Assembly: GCA_964019055.1 (NCBI GenBank)
Contig: OZ025214.1
Coordinates: 5,469,858 to 5,533,857 of the forward strand
Reading direction: 5' to 3'
Length of the DNA stretch: 64,000 nucleotides
DNA from: Anthopleura xanthogrammica
Taxonomy: Eukaryota; Cnidaria; Anthozoa; Actiniaria; Actiniidae
The position numbers and the translations under genes were made by a program. Under the pieces are notes generated by a model, which searched no databases, was not told where the DNA came from, and saw nothing but the letters and a program-made list of their open reading frames with translations. Within the stretch, counting starts at the first letter, position 1; every line of letters starts with the position of its first letter. Shown one piece after another: positions 30,401 through 41,857 of this stretch.

Positions 30401-33400
30401 ACATCAGCCCTTGGCTGCCTAAAAATTAACCTGTGCTACCAAAATATAGAATTTTCAAATATGACTGGTCAACATGTCCATTCAAAAGCGTATTTGACTG
30501 GTCAAGTACCAAATTTGAGCGGACATAGACCGTTGATTGGCTGTTATTTTGAGCCCTGCTAATGTTTTCCCATCACAGACCAGGTGACATTCTCTTGAGA
30601 ATAATATTCTTCATTTCATTTGTAGATCATCTCATGTGCACAAATAAAGAAATGATACTCTAGGGAATAGCACGAAATGATACTCTAGGGTCAATAACAT
30701 GGTCTGAAATGAGAAAGCATTACACCAAAGCTAAACAGTGCTATTGCTTACCACATTTTGGTTCTTCTGGTGTTCCTTTCATGAACAACATGCAAGGGGA
30801 ACTGTTGATGATGTTTTTGAGACGAGTATTGATATCCTAACAAAAATGCAAAGCAACTTTATTAGATGAGTTTGTTGAGGAAAGAACAATACAGTAGGAA
30901 GATTTCAGTACTAGATAGCCCCAAAGACCAAGTTAAGTCTGGTTTTCACTAGCAACATGAACAAAACAAGTGCAGATAGTAGCTGACTGAAAATTTTGTT
31001 CTAGCCAAATATAAAGGGGCTAACTAATCATTAAAGGCTATCTCCACTTGCATATATTTTGATACTCGTGCTTGCGTTTGTACATGCACTTGTGCTTGCA
31101 TCAAAGTCAAAACAAAAGTTTTGCTCGTATTACTTTGTGCTTGCGCTCGTGCTTGCCTCACTAGTGAAAACCAGGCTTGGTTTTGTGTCTCAGAAAAGTA
31201 AATTATTTTCCACAAATCCATTTATTAATAGTAATTAATTTTCAATATACCTCTTTTGCAATTGGTGGTTCATCATTAACCTGTGGGGGTGTAATGATGC
31301 TTGAATGATGCTCTACTTTCTTGGTTAACTCTGGAGCATTAGCACCATTAATCCGGTCAACTACCTTCTGATTCTATAAGAAATAAAGGCAGTATTGTTT
31401 ACAATTTATAATACACTCTAGAGATTTGGAATCTTTCTTATAATCTAACAGACCACAAGGCCACATCTTTGTCCACCTGTATGATCAATTCTAATGCGAA
31501 TATTTGATTGTCTTCAAGCTAAGTTCTAAACTAGCAAATTGTTTTTGTATACTTACTTTGAATAAGAGAAAAGTAGGGACTGCACTAATTTCATATTTGT
31601 ACGAAACCTCTGGTACTTTTTCTGCTTCCAACTAAAAATGAAAGTCATAATTTGTGCTGTCATGTATGTTAATTTAAACCGAATTATTGGATGAATGGGA
31701 AAGTTAGGGAATATAGGCAGGGGAGATGACCATTACAGGGTACCTTGTACCAATATATCAAATTAATGACCAATAAAGGCAGGAAAATGGTGGTGGTATC
31801 TACCCCTGATACCTTAGACTGCGAGCAGTCCCTCTATTTCCCTTTGTCACTGTCTGAATCGTGTCTAGATAGTTGAGCTGAGGAGGTTTGGTTGTGAGTC
31901 AAATATCTCCAGGGAGGGGGGCTCGGGAGGCAGAGGGACTGTAGTCTGAACACATAGAGATGCATGTTGTGAGACTGCTCACAGTCTACTGATACCTTAC
32001 CATGTGCATGCTGTATGCTTTCCACTTCTACAAAAAAAAACAGCTCTAGTCTGTTATTATTTTTACCTTAACAAATGTCACATGTGGATTATCCTTACTC
32101 AATACTTGTACCACATCACTCATCTGGCCATACTGTGGAGACCATGGTGCAAAGAAATATACCACTGTCAATGCTCTGGGGAAGAAAATAAGATGATTAA
32201 TTATTACATACACCATAAATGAAGCTCCAAAGATGCCATACACTATCAGGGCTCAAAATAACGGTCAGTCAATGGTCAATGTCCGACCAAATTTGGTACT
32301 TAACTGGTCAAATAAAGTTTTGAATGGACATGTTGACTGGTCATATTTGAAAAAAATAAAATAAAATATCAGTCGCCCAACAACTTGACTGGCATATGAC
32401 TGGCCATTATTTTGAGCCCTGACTATATACAGAGCAGAAAAAACATTTTTGAACTTTCATTATAAAGACAGCTATACATTTTTAAGCTCAATATTTTGTA
32501 AACAGTCTCTTTTTGGGCCAGAGCAAAATATCAAATGCAACCAAAATTTAGTGGATGCAGTTTAGATATTATATAACACCTTGTACTTTGGGAAAGGGGA
32601 TATTTTGATCAGCAAAAAAACGGACATTTCCGTAAATATTTCCAATAGACCCATTTCAAATTTGGGGTCTATGACATCAAACGAGGAGTCTGAGAATGTC
32701 CCAGATAATATAAGTTATGATGATTGTGTTTTGAAACCCGGGGCATTTCAGTCCTAAATGCTGCTAGTGGAAATCATTGGGTTTCGACATCCAGGATATT
32801 CTCATTGTCCTTGTTTGACGTCATAGATGCCATATTCAAAAAGGGTCTATTAGCTTTACTCTAGTTTGACAGGATTTTGTCCCAAGTTTGAAGCAGCAGT
32901 GACAAAAATGAAACGCTTATAGTCTCGCAAGTGTCAATGCCAACGCGAAAGTAGCAGCCTTGTCGTTTTTTTTGCTCTGGCAATACTATACCATATGCCA
33001 TACACCATATCATTCTAAAAATGGAAAGATAGGCTGTTTTCAATCATCTGAGCACATCTCATTAATATGAATATCAGATGCCATTAAAATGCAAAACCTT
33101 CTTGCTGTTTCAATAATCCAAGCCTGTACCTTCATTCATATCTATCCATCTACTCATCTTGTGAAAATTCCATACAACTCCATCAAGACATGATATTGGT
33201 TAGGGTTCTACATAAGCAATATAGCCTAAGAGAATAGTGGGCATGTAATAAAGAGTATTTTTCCTATCAGGAAACACTTTTCAAGGTTTCTAATGGGTTC
33301 TAAGTACAAAATATAAAACAAGTCGAGTATTAAAAATTAATCAAGTGCAAACAAGAACTGGCTTATACTTCCTCTTGCCATCTAAAATGCCATGAAAATA

Positions 33401-34833
33401 CTAGCTAGCGAAAAAACATTTTTTTGGAAAAATTACAATTTGCCTCTAGGGAAATAAATACCATATACTTAATAAGATGGTGAACATTTCCACAAAAAAA
33501 GCAATACACTATAAATAGTTGGTCTAATGGATTTCTCTATGCTCTGTGGGCTTGTAATAAAGACAGAATGAATTAATTGCCACTTTAAGGGAACATTTAG
33601 AAAGGTTTTTCTACAATTTAATTTTTTTTATTCGTCATCACAAAAGGGTCACATAAAATCACAACTTTTTTCAAATGCATATAAAATAAAGTATTCGAGT
33701 TTAAGAAAGAAATGTTTGCAGTACACAAAATAAGTATTAAAAATTAAATTGTAAAAGTTGTTTATTATAACAAAAAGGTTCTATTTATTCCATTCGCTGG
33801 GAAGGAATTTGTTTTCATCAATTCAGTGATAATTAAAAAAATATAATATTCTGCAAATTGTCCTGTAGGAGTGTAGTAATTGATCAATAATAAATAGACT
33901 TAAAAATTTTGTCATTTCCATGTAAGGAATTATTTTAGGATAAAAAACATTTTATTGAAATAAAAAAGGAATTTTATTTCAAAATTTGCAATCCAAAGCA
34001 TCGCATACAATTTTTATTGACAACACTGAAAAACGCTATCTTGCCCAAGCATCTTCTGTTTTGGGTACAAATTTTCTCAATTTTTTCTCTCAGCAAAGAA
34101 GACTATTTTTTTGAGAAAGGTTTTGTCGAAAATCCGTTTTGAATAACGGCAAAAATACAAAGTTTCAAACTTATTTTTTTATCTTTAATTATTTTTATGC
34201 ACAGAACAGGTTATGTAAGATATATTATAAATGTTCGCATTTATGCTTTAAAATGCAAATTTTTGTTTCGAGTCTCAGCGTCTATGCTAAGCTGGGGGGA
34301 AATTTGAGCTTTGCTCACTCAAAACTCTCAAAACCCAGACAAGTGCTTTTTTACCTTCTTCCTTTGTAAAAATAAAAAAATATTTAAGCTATTAAACAAG
34401 AACGTCTATCTACAGCTCCTTGCACAATAATTATTATTCCATAAGGTTACATGTACAAACTTAGCTTATATAATTAATTTGCGAAACCAAACTATTTTAA
34501 AACAACAATGCAACGAAAAAAGTAAGAATTGCTTTTTTTCGGCTAGGGATTCGAAGGAGTATAATTGATAACAATTAGAAAAAAATGATTTTTTTAATAA
34601 GATCACAATCTTGAAAGGATTTATGAAGTTACAGCATGCGCGTCTTGTTGGTCGAAGTTCAGCCTTTTTCATTCCCAAATTTACTTAAATACCCTTCTTT
34701 AATACTGTGCACTTTGGAAAAATAAATAAAGAATCCAAGGCACAGTTTATTTATTATTTCTGGCTTACCTTGAAGAGTCAGAGAGGATTTTATCGAACTG
34801 AGCAGACGATATAACTTCGTTGACAGCCGCCAT
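27409..34833 (-). CDS. GLRX3: Glutaredoxin-3 (PICOT), thioredoxin-like plus two CGFS glutaredoxin domains
   Basis: Twelve exons: 34769-34833, 32067-32175, 31557-31631, 31251-31373, 30752-30836, 29939-30028, 29764-29846, 29362-29423, 28860-28964, 28561-28600, 28205-28297 and 27409-27459. They total 981 bases and 326 residues (human 335). An N-terminal thioredoxin-like domain starts [13 protein letters not shown] and reads [12 protein letters not shown] at the active-site position, with no cysteine. Two monothiol glutaredoxin domains follow, each with CGFS ([14 protein letters not shown] and [14 protein letters not shown]), the SNWPTYPQ loop and GGLDI. Known role: binds a bridging [2Fe-2S] cluster with glutathione, often with BOLA2, and delivers iron-sulfur in the cytosol. 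A long pyrimidine microsatellite begins about 80 bases upstream of the ATG. Introns carry many MITEs. Confidence 0.95.
27605..27895 (-). mobile_element. tRNA-derived SINE
   Basis: Read on the minus strand, the start (ggtggcgtacgctgctaatg ...) is followed about 60 bases later by a B-box-like ggtttgagtcctg, then a core ending gagggttttctctgggtac and ctggtttcctccctc. The same core recurs at about 39795-39850, 42055-42120, 45870-45935 and 59575-59645. The internal RNA polymerase III promoter is inferred from sequence only. Confidence 0.55.
29088..29206. mobile_element. Fragment of the tatagctgggtttca MITE family
   Basis: ctgggttcaaattggctgataa, then aatgatggtcaaacactgac and agaaagaattctattgaaaac match the full copies at 44011 and 52894, but the far end is missing. 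Confidence 0.65.
29249..29327. mobile_element. Fragment of the tatagacccc-family MITE
   Basis: The core cagttcaatttggaggacaaaacaat through cttttgttttgccctc matches the other copies but both outer termini are missing. It lies in a GLRX3 intron. Confidence 0.75.
29543..29632. mobile_element. Short hairpin element in a GLRX3 intron
   Basis: cgaagcaattcaagatgagg pairs with cctcatcttgaatttcgaa and ctctggggaaaac with gttttcccggag, a stem of about 35 base pairs with a short loop. Confidence 0.75.
30120..30558. mobile_element. MITE with cagggcttaaaataa ends, copy 2 (long form)
   Basis: Same inverted ends as the copies at 19014 and 32247 but with about 265 extra internal bases. A direct repeat ctaatg flanks it (30114-30119 and 30559-30564). 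It lies in a GLRX3 intron. Confidence 0.85.
31814..31988. mobile_element. 175-bp hAT-like MITE with 8-bp target duplication
   Basis: The ends ttagactgcgagcagtc and gactgctcacagtcta are inverted. The 8-bp direct repeat ctgatacc flanks it (31806-31813 and 31989-31996). It lies in the GLRX3 intron between exons 2 and 3. Confidence 0.88.
32247..32421. mobile_element. MITE with cagggctcaaaataa ends, copy 3
   Basis: Inverted ends as in the family; actat flanks both sides. It lies in GLRX3 intron 1 immediately upstream of exon 2. Confidence 0.85.
32644..32851. mobile_element. Foldback MITE in GLRX3 intron 1
   Basis: The left arm aatagacccatttcaaattt, ggggtctatgacatcaaac pairs with the right arm tttgacgtcatagatgccat, attcaaaaagggtctatt. 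About 208 bases. The rest of the 2.6-kb intron 1 is AT-rich with no further feature seen. Confidence 0.8.
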
Positions 34834-34912
34834 GTTGGAAGTGATGCTATGCGCCTGCGAGACTTGACCTTATTTGTTCAGGACATCTGCGCATGCGCAG
34901 ATGTCTTGTCTG

Positions 34913-35100
<188 letters not shown>

Positions 35101-35850
35101 TTCTTTTTTTCGCTTATTTTTCCTAAAAAAAAAAATTCCTTCCTTCATCCTTCCTTTCTTCTTTTCCTTTTTTCCTTTACTCCAAAAAAATTGAAGGATC
35201 GGGAAGGAGAATACAAGCCCATTACAAAGCAGGTAGGTACGACTGCTAGCGTAGTCACAACTACAATTTTTATTTCCTCAAAATACCGTTTTATAGGTCA
35301 GTTTTTAACCGTTTTTTCCCTTTTAAACATTAAGACAACTTCTTCACTTTAATTAATAATAAGTGAAACGTTTGATAACCGATAATAATTCAAGAGGAGC
35401 CAGACTTGATCAGTTAAACTATAATTAAGACCACCACAGAACAAATTGCTTCACCTCTAGTAGATTCACTCAGTGATACAGGGCAAATTAAAAAAAGTTG
35501 TGTTCCAAATACCCTTTATATTAAGTTCCTACGGCGCCCTTGTAATTTTGCATGAACATTTGTGGATAGCTTGTCAATGCCTTCAGTTAAGGTGCGGACC
35601 ACCATGCGACGTTGCAAAACTATAGCTACTAGTAGATCGCGCCGTGTGAACACCCGTGCGACGTCACAAAGTAGAACTCGTATCTAATTTTTAACTCGTC
35701 GCCTGCAAAGTAGCACGGGTGGTCACACCGTGCGATCTCTAATTTTTGCAACGTCCCATACAGCGTGCGCGTAATTTTATTTTTTACAGCGGCGTTGGTG
35801 TCATCAGGCGAAGCTGCGTGGGAGATTTGCGTGATTTGCGCCATGTATAA

Positions 35851-36029
35851 TTCGCACTAAGATGCGCGAGCGCTTTCAAAAATATCACAGGCGCGTATGA
35901 TCTCGAGGCATTTTCGGCCAGAGTCAATAGCGGATCTTGTCCGAAAATGCCCCTTTTTCATGTCTGCGCCTGCGATAATTTTGAAAGCGCTCGCGTATCT
36001 CGAAAATGGTATATTCGCACTAAGGTGCG
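35851..36029. mobile_element. Palindromic insert flanked by a 16-base direct repeat
   Basis: ttcgcactaagrtgcg occurs at 35851-35866 and 36014-36029. Between them gcgagcgctttcaaaa and ttttgaaagcgctcgc form the ends of a hairpin, with inner arms ggcgcgtatgat, gcattttcgg and ccgaaaatgc. The right direct repeat contains the stop codon of the upstream gene (36020-36022). Around 35590-35840 a weaker palindrome (cacccgtgcgac, cacgggtggtcac) is also visible. Confidence 0.65.
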
Positions 36030-37105
36030 ATCTTTGCTCCTCTCCCTTGTACTCCAGCCGATTGCGCACGCAAATTTACATCAATAACCTTCGATCTACT
36101 TTCGTCTATTACCCCAGACAAGACCGACTTCGATCGCCTCGGTGTTTCCTCATCGCTTTGCTTGAAATTTTTACTTTCACGAACATTTTCTTTCTTGTTC
36201 TCTGGAATATTTTCTTTAGCCTCTTCTCTTTTCTCTGAAGCTTCTGCATCTTTTGGTGTATTTTTTAACAAATTTGATTTTGATCCAAGATCCTGTTTTA
36301 AGTATTCTTCGTTATTTTCTTCCCGCTTGACTTCTATCTTTTCCACATTGTCTCCTGTTTGTGGGTCAGAATTAGTTCCAATATTCTCAACTTGCTTTTC
36401 GCCATTAGCTGGATCTATAAAATCTTTCTCAGTTTGTTTATTTTCAATCCCTTCAAGAATGTTTTCACCCTCTCTAGTATGACGTATGGTTTTCCATCCA
36501 GACTCGTCGTGACGAACAAACGGTTGCGCAGAATCTTCAGGATTTCTTTCCAGTGAAGAGGAAACTGCCAGATTCTTTCTCGGTGTCCTCAAATTATGAA
36601 AAGAAGAATCCTTGCAGACTTGAACGACAGCGAACGTCTGATTCTTGTTATTCAACGCAGGCAACGATGCTTTTTCTCTACGCCTTTCTTGACTAACAAT
36701 ATCAAATGATTTGGAATTTGCCTCTGTTTTTGATTTTGTTCCTTTTCTTTTTCCTTTCGTAGCACCATCACGTCTATCTCCTTTCCTTTCTACCACAGGC
36801 GGAAGCTTCATTCTGGCCTTAGTTTCCATAGCAACGGCTGTAATAAAAAACGAGTCCTTTGGTCGTTTTTTGTCAGGAGTGGTTTGCGGACGATAAATTC
36901 CGAGTGATTTTTGCCTGGATATAATTTTCTCTCGGTGGGCAATGATGAGAGATTTCTCAAAAGCGAAATATCGTTCGCACATTTTTTGCTCTACAGCTAT
37001 GCGTTTGAGCTCGAAATTCAAGATAATTTGGTGTTTTCTGTTTGCTTTTGCGAACAGTCCATCAGCTTTACTGTGTGCCTGCTTCTCTCTCATACTTGAA
37101 TCCAA
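36020..37105 (-). CDS. Hypothetical single-exon protein, charged and low-complexity, 361 residues
   Basis: An intronless frame from ATG 37105 to TAG 36020-36022. I do not recognise the family. Residues 1-75 are the most structured part and could form a helix or coiled coil (FELKRIAVEQKMCERYFAFE, then KSLGIYRPQTTPDKK). The remainder is rich in Lys, Glu, Asn and Arg with many short basic clusters and looks disordered. There is no signal peptide, membrane span or zinc motif. It lies in the same orientation as GLRX3, about 1.2 kb upstream of it. Codon usage looks coding and the frame is far longer than chance in AT-rich DNA, so expression is plausible. The last residues and stop fall within a repeat next to a hairpin element. 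Confidence 0.65.
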   Translation of the reverse strand: MDSSMREKQAHSKADGLFAKANRKHQIILNFELKRIAVEQKMCERYFAFEKSLIIAHREKIISRQKSLGIYRPQTTPDKKRPKDSFFITAVAMETKARMKLPPVVERKGDRRDGATKGKRKGTKSKTEANSKSFDIVSQERRREKASLPALNNKNQTFAVVQVCKDSSFHNLRTPRKNLAVSSSLERNPEDSAQPFVRHDESGWKTIRHTREGENILEGIENKQTEKDFIDPANGEKQVENIGTNSDPQTGDNVEKIEVKREENNEEYLKQDLGSKSNLLKNTPKDAEASEKREEAKENIPENKKENVRESKNFKQSDEETPRRSKSVLSGVIDESRSKVIDVNLRAQSAGVQGRGAKIAP

Positions 37106-38060
37106 ACTTTATACAATCAATCACCATAGAATAAACTAAAAGAACAGATGATTTGGCTCGTCCAGAAAAATTGCTTCAAATTTTTGTTTAACTGATGCGA
37201 GTTTGTTGTTTAGCTCTTCGTGACCTCAAAAATTCCATAGCAAATTTCGCTTGAATTTACTCGTAGAACTTGCTGTAACCATCCATCAGCTACTGATGAA
37301 AATTTTGAGAGTTTATCGTTTAGTACCAAGTAGTTTTTGAGTGTTTCTCAAGAACACGAAAATTACAAATTTGTCAAACTGCACATGGGCTAATTCCTCA
37401 TTAAGTCAACACTGAGAACAAACGAGAACAAACAATGGAGAACTGATATTCTAGACCTTCTTAACGATCCAAACTTTCCTTTCTTGCTTCAGTACTTGAT
37501 TCCTGTATGGCTTGAACCTCAACTTCATCCACAAAAGTATCTTTTTTTGCACATTTTGCAAAGAGAGTTCTGTCCTTTTGGAGTGTTAGAACCACGAGTC
37601 GACACCAATAAAGTATTTGCTATTAATTAGCATCATACGCGATTGACTAAGGCTTGTTTGCTTTGTGTATTCTCTGCTAGTCTATTCTTAATCGAAAACG
37701 TATCACAACTCGTTAAACATGTCCCTCCATGGCTGAGTGAATGCTTATGGTTACGTTGCTATGACAACAAATCATTTTAATCAAATTTGGTGGCTTTCAA
37801 TAAAAGTAGTATTAGTCGAAAGTGATTGATGGTTGAAAAAGATTTCCCAAGGGAGACTGTTAAGATATTCTTATATTTGATTTTATTTGTTTGATGGCTT
37901 AAACCTGGCATGCGAAACACATGCAAACTCACACAATCAGTGTTAAATAACCGAAGAAAAGGGTAGTGTTTAAAACAAGAAAAACAGTGACTCAATGCCA
38001 ACTCAAAGTTCGGCCGCTTCATTTAAGGAAAATAACTGCATTACACAGAGGAGGAAATTG
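37106..38060. other. Spacer, no gene seen
   Basis: AT-rich DNA upstream of the single-exon gene. No exon-like conserved frame is visible on either strand. Confidence 0.5.
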
Positions 38061-38635
38061 TGCAAGTGATCGCATAACACAGGGCAAGTGATCGCATAAC
38101 ACAGGGCAAGTGATCGCATAACACAGGACAAGTGATCGCATAACACAGGGCAAGTGATCACATAACACAGGACAACTGATCGCATAACACAGGACAGGTG
38201 ACCGCATAACACAGGGCAAGTGATCGCATAACACAGGGCAAGTGATCGCATAACACAGGGAAAGTGATCGCATAACACAGGGCAAGTGATCGCATAACAC
38301 TGGGAAAGTGATCGCATAACACAGGGCAAGTGATCGCATAACACAGGACAAGTGATCGCATAACACAGGGCAAGTGATCGCATAACACAGGGCAAGTGAC
38401 CGCATAACACACGGCAAGTGATCGCATAACACAGGGCAAGTGACCGCATAACACAGGACAAGTGGTCGCATAACACAGGGCAAGTGATCGCATAACACAG
38501 GGCAAATGACCGCATAACACAGGACAAGTGATCGCATAACACAGGGCAAGTGATCGCTTAACACAGGGCAAGTGATCGCATAACACAGGAAAAGTGATCG
38601 CATAACACAGGACAAGTGGTCGCACAACACAAGAC
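38061..38635. repeat. 22-bp minisatellite, about 26 copies
   Basis: The unit acagggcaagtgatcgcataac repeats with point variants (gacaag, gaaaag, accgcat). As 22 is not divisible by 3 and no unit creates a stop on the minus strand, all three minus-strand frames stay open across the array, giving repeated LCYAITCPV-like peptides. These are not taken as genes. Confidence 0.96.
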
Positions 38636-39234
38636 TGCATGATCATGATTGACATTGCAGCAAGTTCGTCAATTAAGTTTATTTTATTTAGTAGTCCAGC
38701 ATGCTTTGCATGTTAACTGCAAAATACTCACGTGACCTAGGCCTCTTCTTCCAAGCACGTTCTTCTTTCCAACTAGTTTCATTGTTGCTCCTAAGTCAAA
38801 TACATTATGAAAGCCGTCAAGTTTGTTGAACTAAAATCCTCTTATCCCAATGGTTTGATTATTTCTATGTCAACATATCCGATTACAAGACGTTTAAAGT
38901 ATTTTGAACCATTTTTAATATGACAATAATGAAGTCAGATGAAGTTTTTTACCAAAATTTATAGAGGAAGTCAATGAAGATGCCTTCGGATTTGTTTAAC
39001 TATTTCATTCGTTTTCAATTTGTTAATCATTTTAAAGTCAATACGTGGCATTGAGAGTGGCTCTAAGTATGAGACTTCTGAGAATTAGTTCTTGATAAAT
39101 GAGCACAGCTTTAATGACATTTAACTCATTAAAAGTTTGTAGTTTTTTCATTTTATTTAAAAATTAGCTTCAAAACTTTGATCCCCATGATCAAGAAAGT
39201 CAGTTGTTTGCGCTGAAAAAAATCAGGAGAAAGT

Positions 39235-41857
39235 ATGAATATTTTCTCGATCATAATGTTTTTATTTGGATTCGTTTGCTCGTGCGAGTGCAAAGAAAAA
39301 GACCTGGGATATTTTCCAGTTATACTGACGAACAATGTTCATTATCGATACTTCTCGGTGGAGAGAAACCAGAAGCTCCTCAGTAAAGGTACTGAAGTCA
39401 AGATAGTGCGAGTCTTCGATGACATGGAGTGTATAGGTCGATGTACTCGCATGGGAGACTCGTGTAAGTCAGTCAACTATAAGAAGAAAGACACTGATGG
39501 TCTTCACTTGTGCGAACTGTTTGTCAAAGACACGTACGACAAACCTGAAGGACTGCCTCAAAAGATACACGACAAAACCTATCAACACATCTCTTTAGAG
39601 GTTGGTAAGGCTATACCGTAGAATTTCATGGTAATTGTTTTGTAGAAAATGTTCGAGTAAATAAAAGGTATAGGATCAATATTGAGTAAGTGGATCCAAG
39701 AGTTTTTAAGCCAGGTTATTCCATGTCAGATTCTAATAGATTCTAAGGGGCGAGTCCTGGACTCGGCAATGTACTGCGTGTACTGAAGTAGAGTTTGTTG
39801 ATTCGAGGGTTTTTCTTTAGGATTTCTGGTTTTTCTCCCTCGACAAAACCTAACAAGCTAAATCCCATGATTCAATCTCAGTGTAAATTAGCCGTGCCCT
39901 TACTTTGATCAGCCCAGAGATTGTTTAAGGGCCGGTTTCGTAATAAAGCAGTCTTCCCGTCATAGTGCTGTTATATATATAAAATAAGTGACTTAATTTA
40001 ATTTTTATAATTCACTTTCACAGAAGCCAATCCACAAAACATGTGCTGAAGTGTACAAGAACAATGGCAGACGTAACGCCGTCTACAACATCGCTCCCAT
40101 CCCTTCCCTCTCATTATATGTTTACTGTGATATGACAACTGCTGGGGGAGGATGGACAGTCATTCAGAAACGAATAGACGGCACGGTTGATTTCTACCTT
40201 GACTGGGCCTATTACAAGAAGGGGTTTGGTAACAAGTTAGGAGAATACTGGTTGGGATTGGACAATATGCATGCAATGACGTCACAGAGAGGTTACAAAC
40301 TGCGGATAGACATGGAGGACTTTGATGGGGAGAAGAGATACGCAGAATATGAATATTTCAGAGTTGCTAACGAGTCTGATAATTATCGGCTTGTAGTCAA
40401 GAATTTTTCAGGTTAGTTTGAGAATACTTTCTCTAATTTGATTCAATTCTAGATTTAAAAAAAAAATGCGGGGAAACTTATCAATATACTGACGCTCTGG
40501 GAGCTGCTCGAAGCCCAGTGGAGGTTTCAGGTTGTACGCCAAATTCAGACCCAGATAATAACTTAGTTGACTTTAAATTCAATGTAAGCTATGGCAGTAA
40601 ACTTCATACCCACAACAGGCCACCGCTATATTCAGAACGAATTGGGGGCAAGACAAATCTGACTTTCTTTTCATTAATGACTGGAACGCTTTACCTTCAA
40701 GTATTAATTTTACTATGAGTTATCGTTAAAAAGTTTTTTGTCTACTTTAAAATCGTTTCTTTATAACTAAATAGGTTATATATTGCTTGAATTATGCATA
40801 TAATATGTGTAATATCTATATCTCGTTATATCATTCATGTTCATTTTAGAGGACCCTCCTGAAAATCATCACCGATGAGTGTGGCTTCCTCGTTAAATAT
40901 AATAATTAATGAATAAAATAGTCGGTGTGGAGAAGAGGTGAAAAGTGGGAGAGAGCGGAAGGGACCTCGAGAAGTATCTCCTTGGCCTCCCTTTCTACTT
41001 CCAGGTCTCTTTTCTATTTCAAGCTTGGTCCTCGTTCAAGGGCTCACCTCCTTGCTCACTGTGGGGGTAGGGGTAGGGAGGATGACGAGAGGAGAAGTAG
41101 CGCATATGCATATGTTTGTATAGAGCTTTTAAGTGTGACGTCACTCGTAAGGAAAAACGACGGGTCCAAAACGAAAAGCAGTTCTATAATTTAAAGATTT
41201 TTCTTATTTTTTCTCTATGACAGGATTTCTTGTCCTAAGTTCTACTTGTTTCAGGTGGAGGTTAAATCATCGAGTACATTTTTCGCTTTATTTTAGCGGT
41301 ATTTTTAGCAGTTGGACCCGAAAATACGTCACAACTTAACAGCTCTATTAGGTTTTTTTAGGATGTTTTTAAAAATCTATACCTACTAATGGCTGGGCGT
41401 ACGATGATGATTTTTTTTTGGTCGATTGTTATTTAAATTGCCAACCAGAAATCTATTGGACAATCTAATAAAGCAAAGTGACAAAACCTATTGTTAGAAT
41501 GGTTGGCACATTAACATCACAATGACAATGTTTATAAGCCGCATTGCGTCCACCTATTTCTATTAATGATGGTTTATTTGTTTAACACATGCAGCAGGAG
41601 ATGCAAATGACTCCCTTAGTTACCATGACAACATGTTGTTCAGTACACCAGATCGTGATAACGACAACAAAAACAAATCATGCGCCAAAGTTTGCATTGG
41701 TCCCTGGTGGTATGATACTTGCTATCAGTGCAACCCTAACGGTCCGTATGTCCAGGATGGTAAAAAAGTTAGTCCTTGTCAGGGTGTTATCTGGAATACT
41801 TGGCGTGGAAGTAATTACTCTTTGAAGAGATTCGAGATGAAAATAAAACCCAATTAA
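39235..41857 (+). CDS. Secreted PAN-fibrinogen domain protein, FReD1
   Basis: Exons 39235-39600, 40024-40411 and 41598-41857 give 337 residues. A signal peptide (MNIFSIIMFLFGFVCSCEC) is followed by a PAN/apple-like domain with cysteines at 66, 70, 77 and 93 (ECIGRC, DSCKSVNY, LHLCELF), then a fibrinogen C-terminal domain from about residue 129 (TCAEVYKNNG, GGGWTVIQKRIDG, FDGEKRYAEY). The calcium-loop motif DRDND and the PWWYDTCY segment are in exon 3. The exon 1 donor is GT TGGT (weak). Family knowledge: such FReDs (ficolin/techylectin-like) are secreted lectins recognising acetylated sugars or pathogens; in cnidarians their targets are largely unknown. Compared with the other three it has extra cysteines in exon 3 (CYQC, SPCQG), and intron 2 carries LINE and MITE debris. 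Confidence 0.92.
40588..40735 (+). pseudogene. LINE reverse-transcriptase C-terminal remnant
   Basis: In one frame the intron 2 sequence of FReD1 reads ATAIFRTNWGQDK then FLFINDWNALPSSI and a stop, the pattern commonly found at the end of the ORF of animal non-LTR retrotransposons (NDWNxLPxxI). Only about 45 codons remain and no reverse-transcriptase core is present. Confidence 0.5.
41121..41348. mobile_element. MITE with tagagctkttaag ends, copy 2
   Basis: Inverted relative to the copy at 24807. Ends tagagcttttaagtgtgacg and cgtcacaacttaacagctcta. The duplicated block before FReD4 has the site without insert near 51985 (gtatgtttgtatag directly followed by gttttttt), so both ends are well defined. 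It lies in FReD1 intron 2. Confidence 0.86.

Noticed and set aside
38061..38635. Possible CRISPR array (22-base repeats)
   Set aside because: Head-to-tail repeats without spacers, in a eukaryotic context.
38003..38655. Three overlapping minus-strand frames of 165-203 codons with a repeating LCYAITCPV motif
   Set aside because: All arise from the 22-bp minisatellite; no start context, signal or splice pattern supports a gene.
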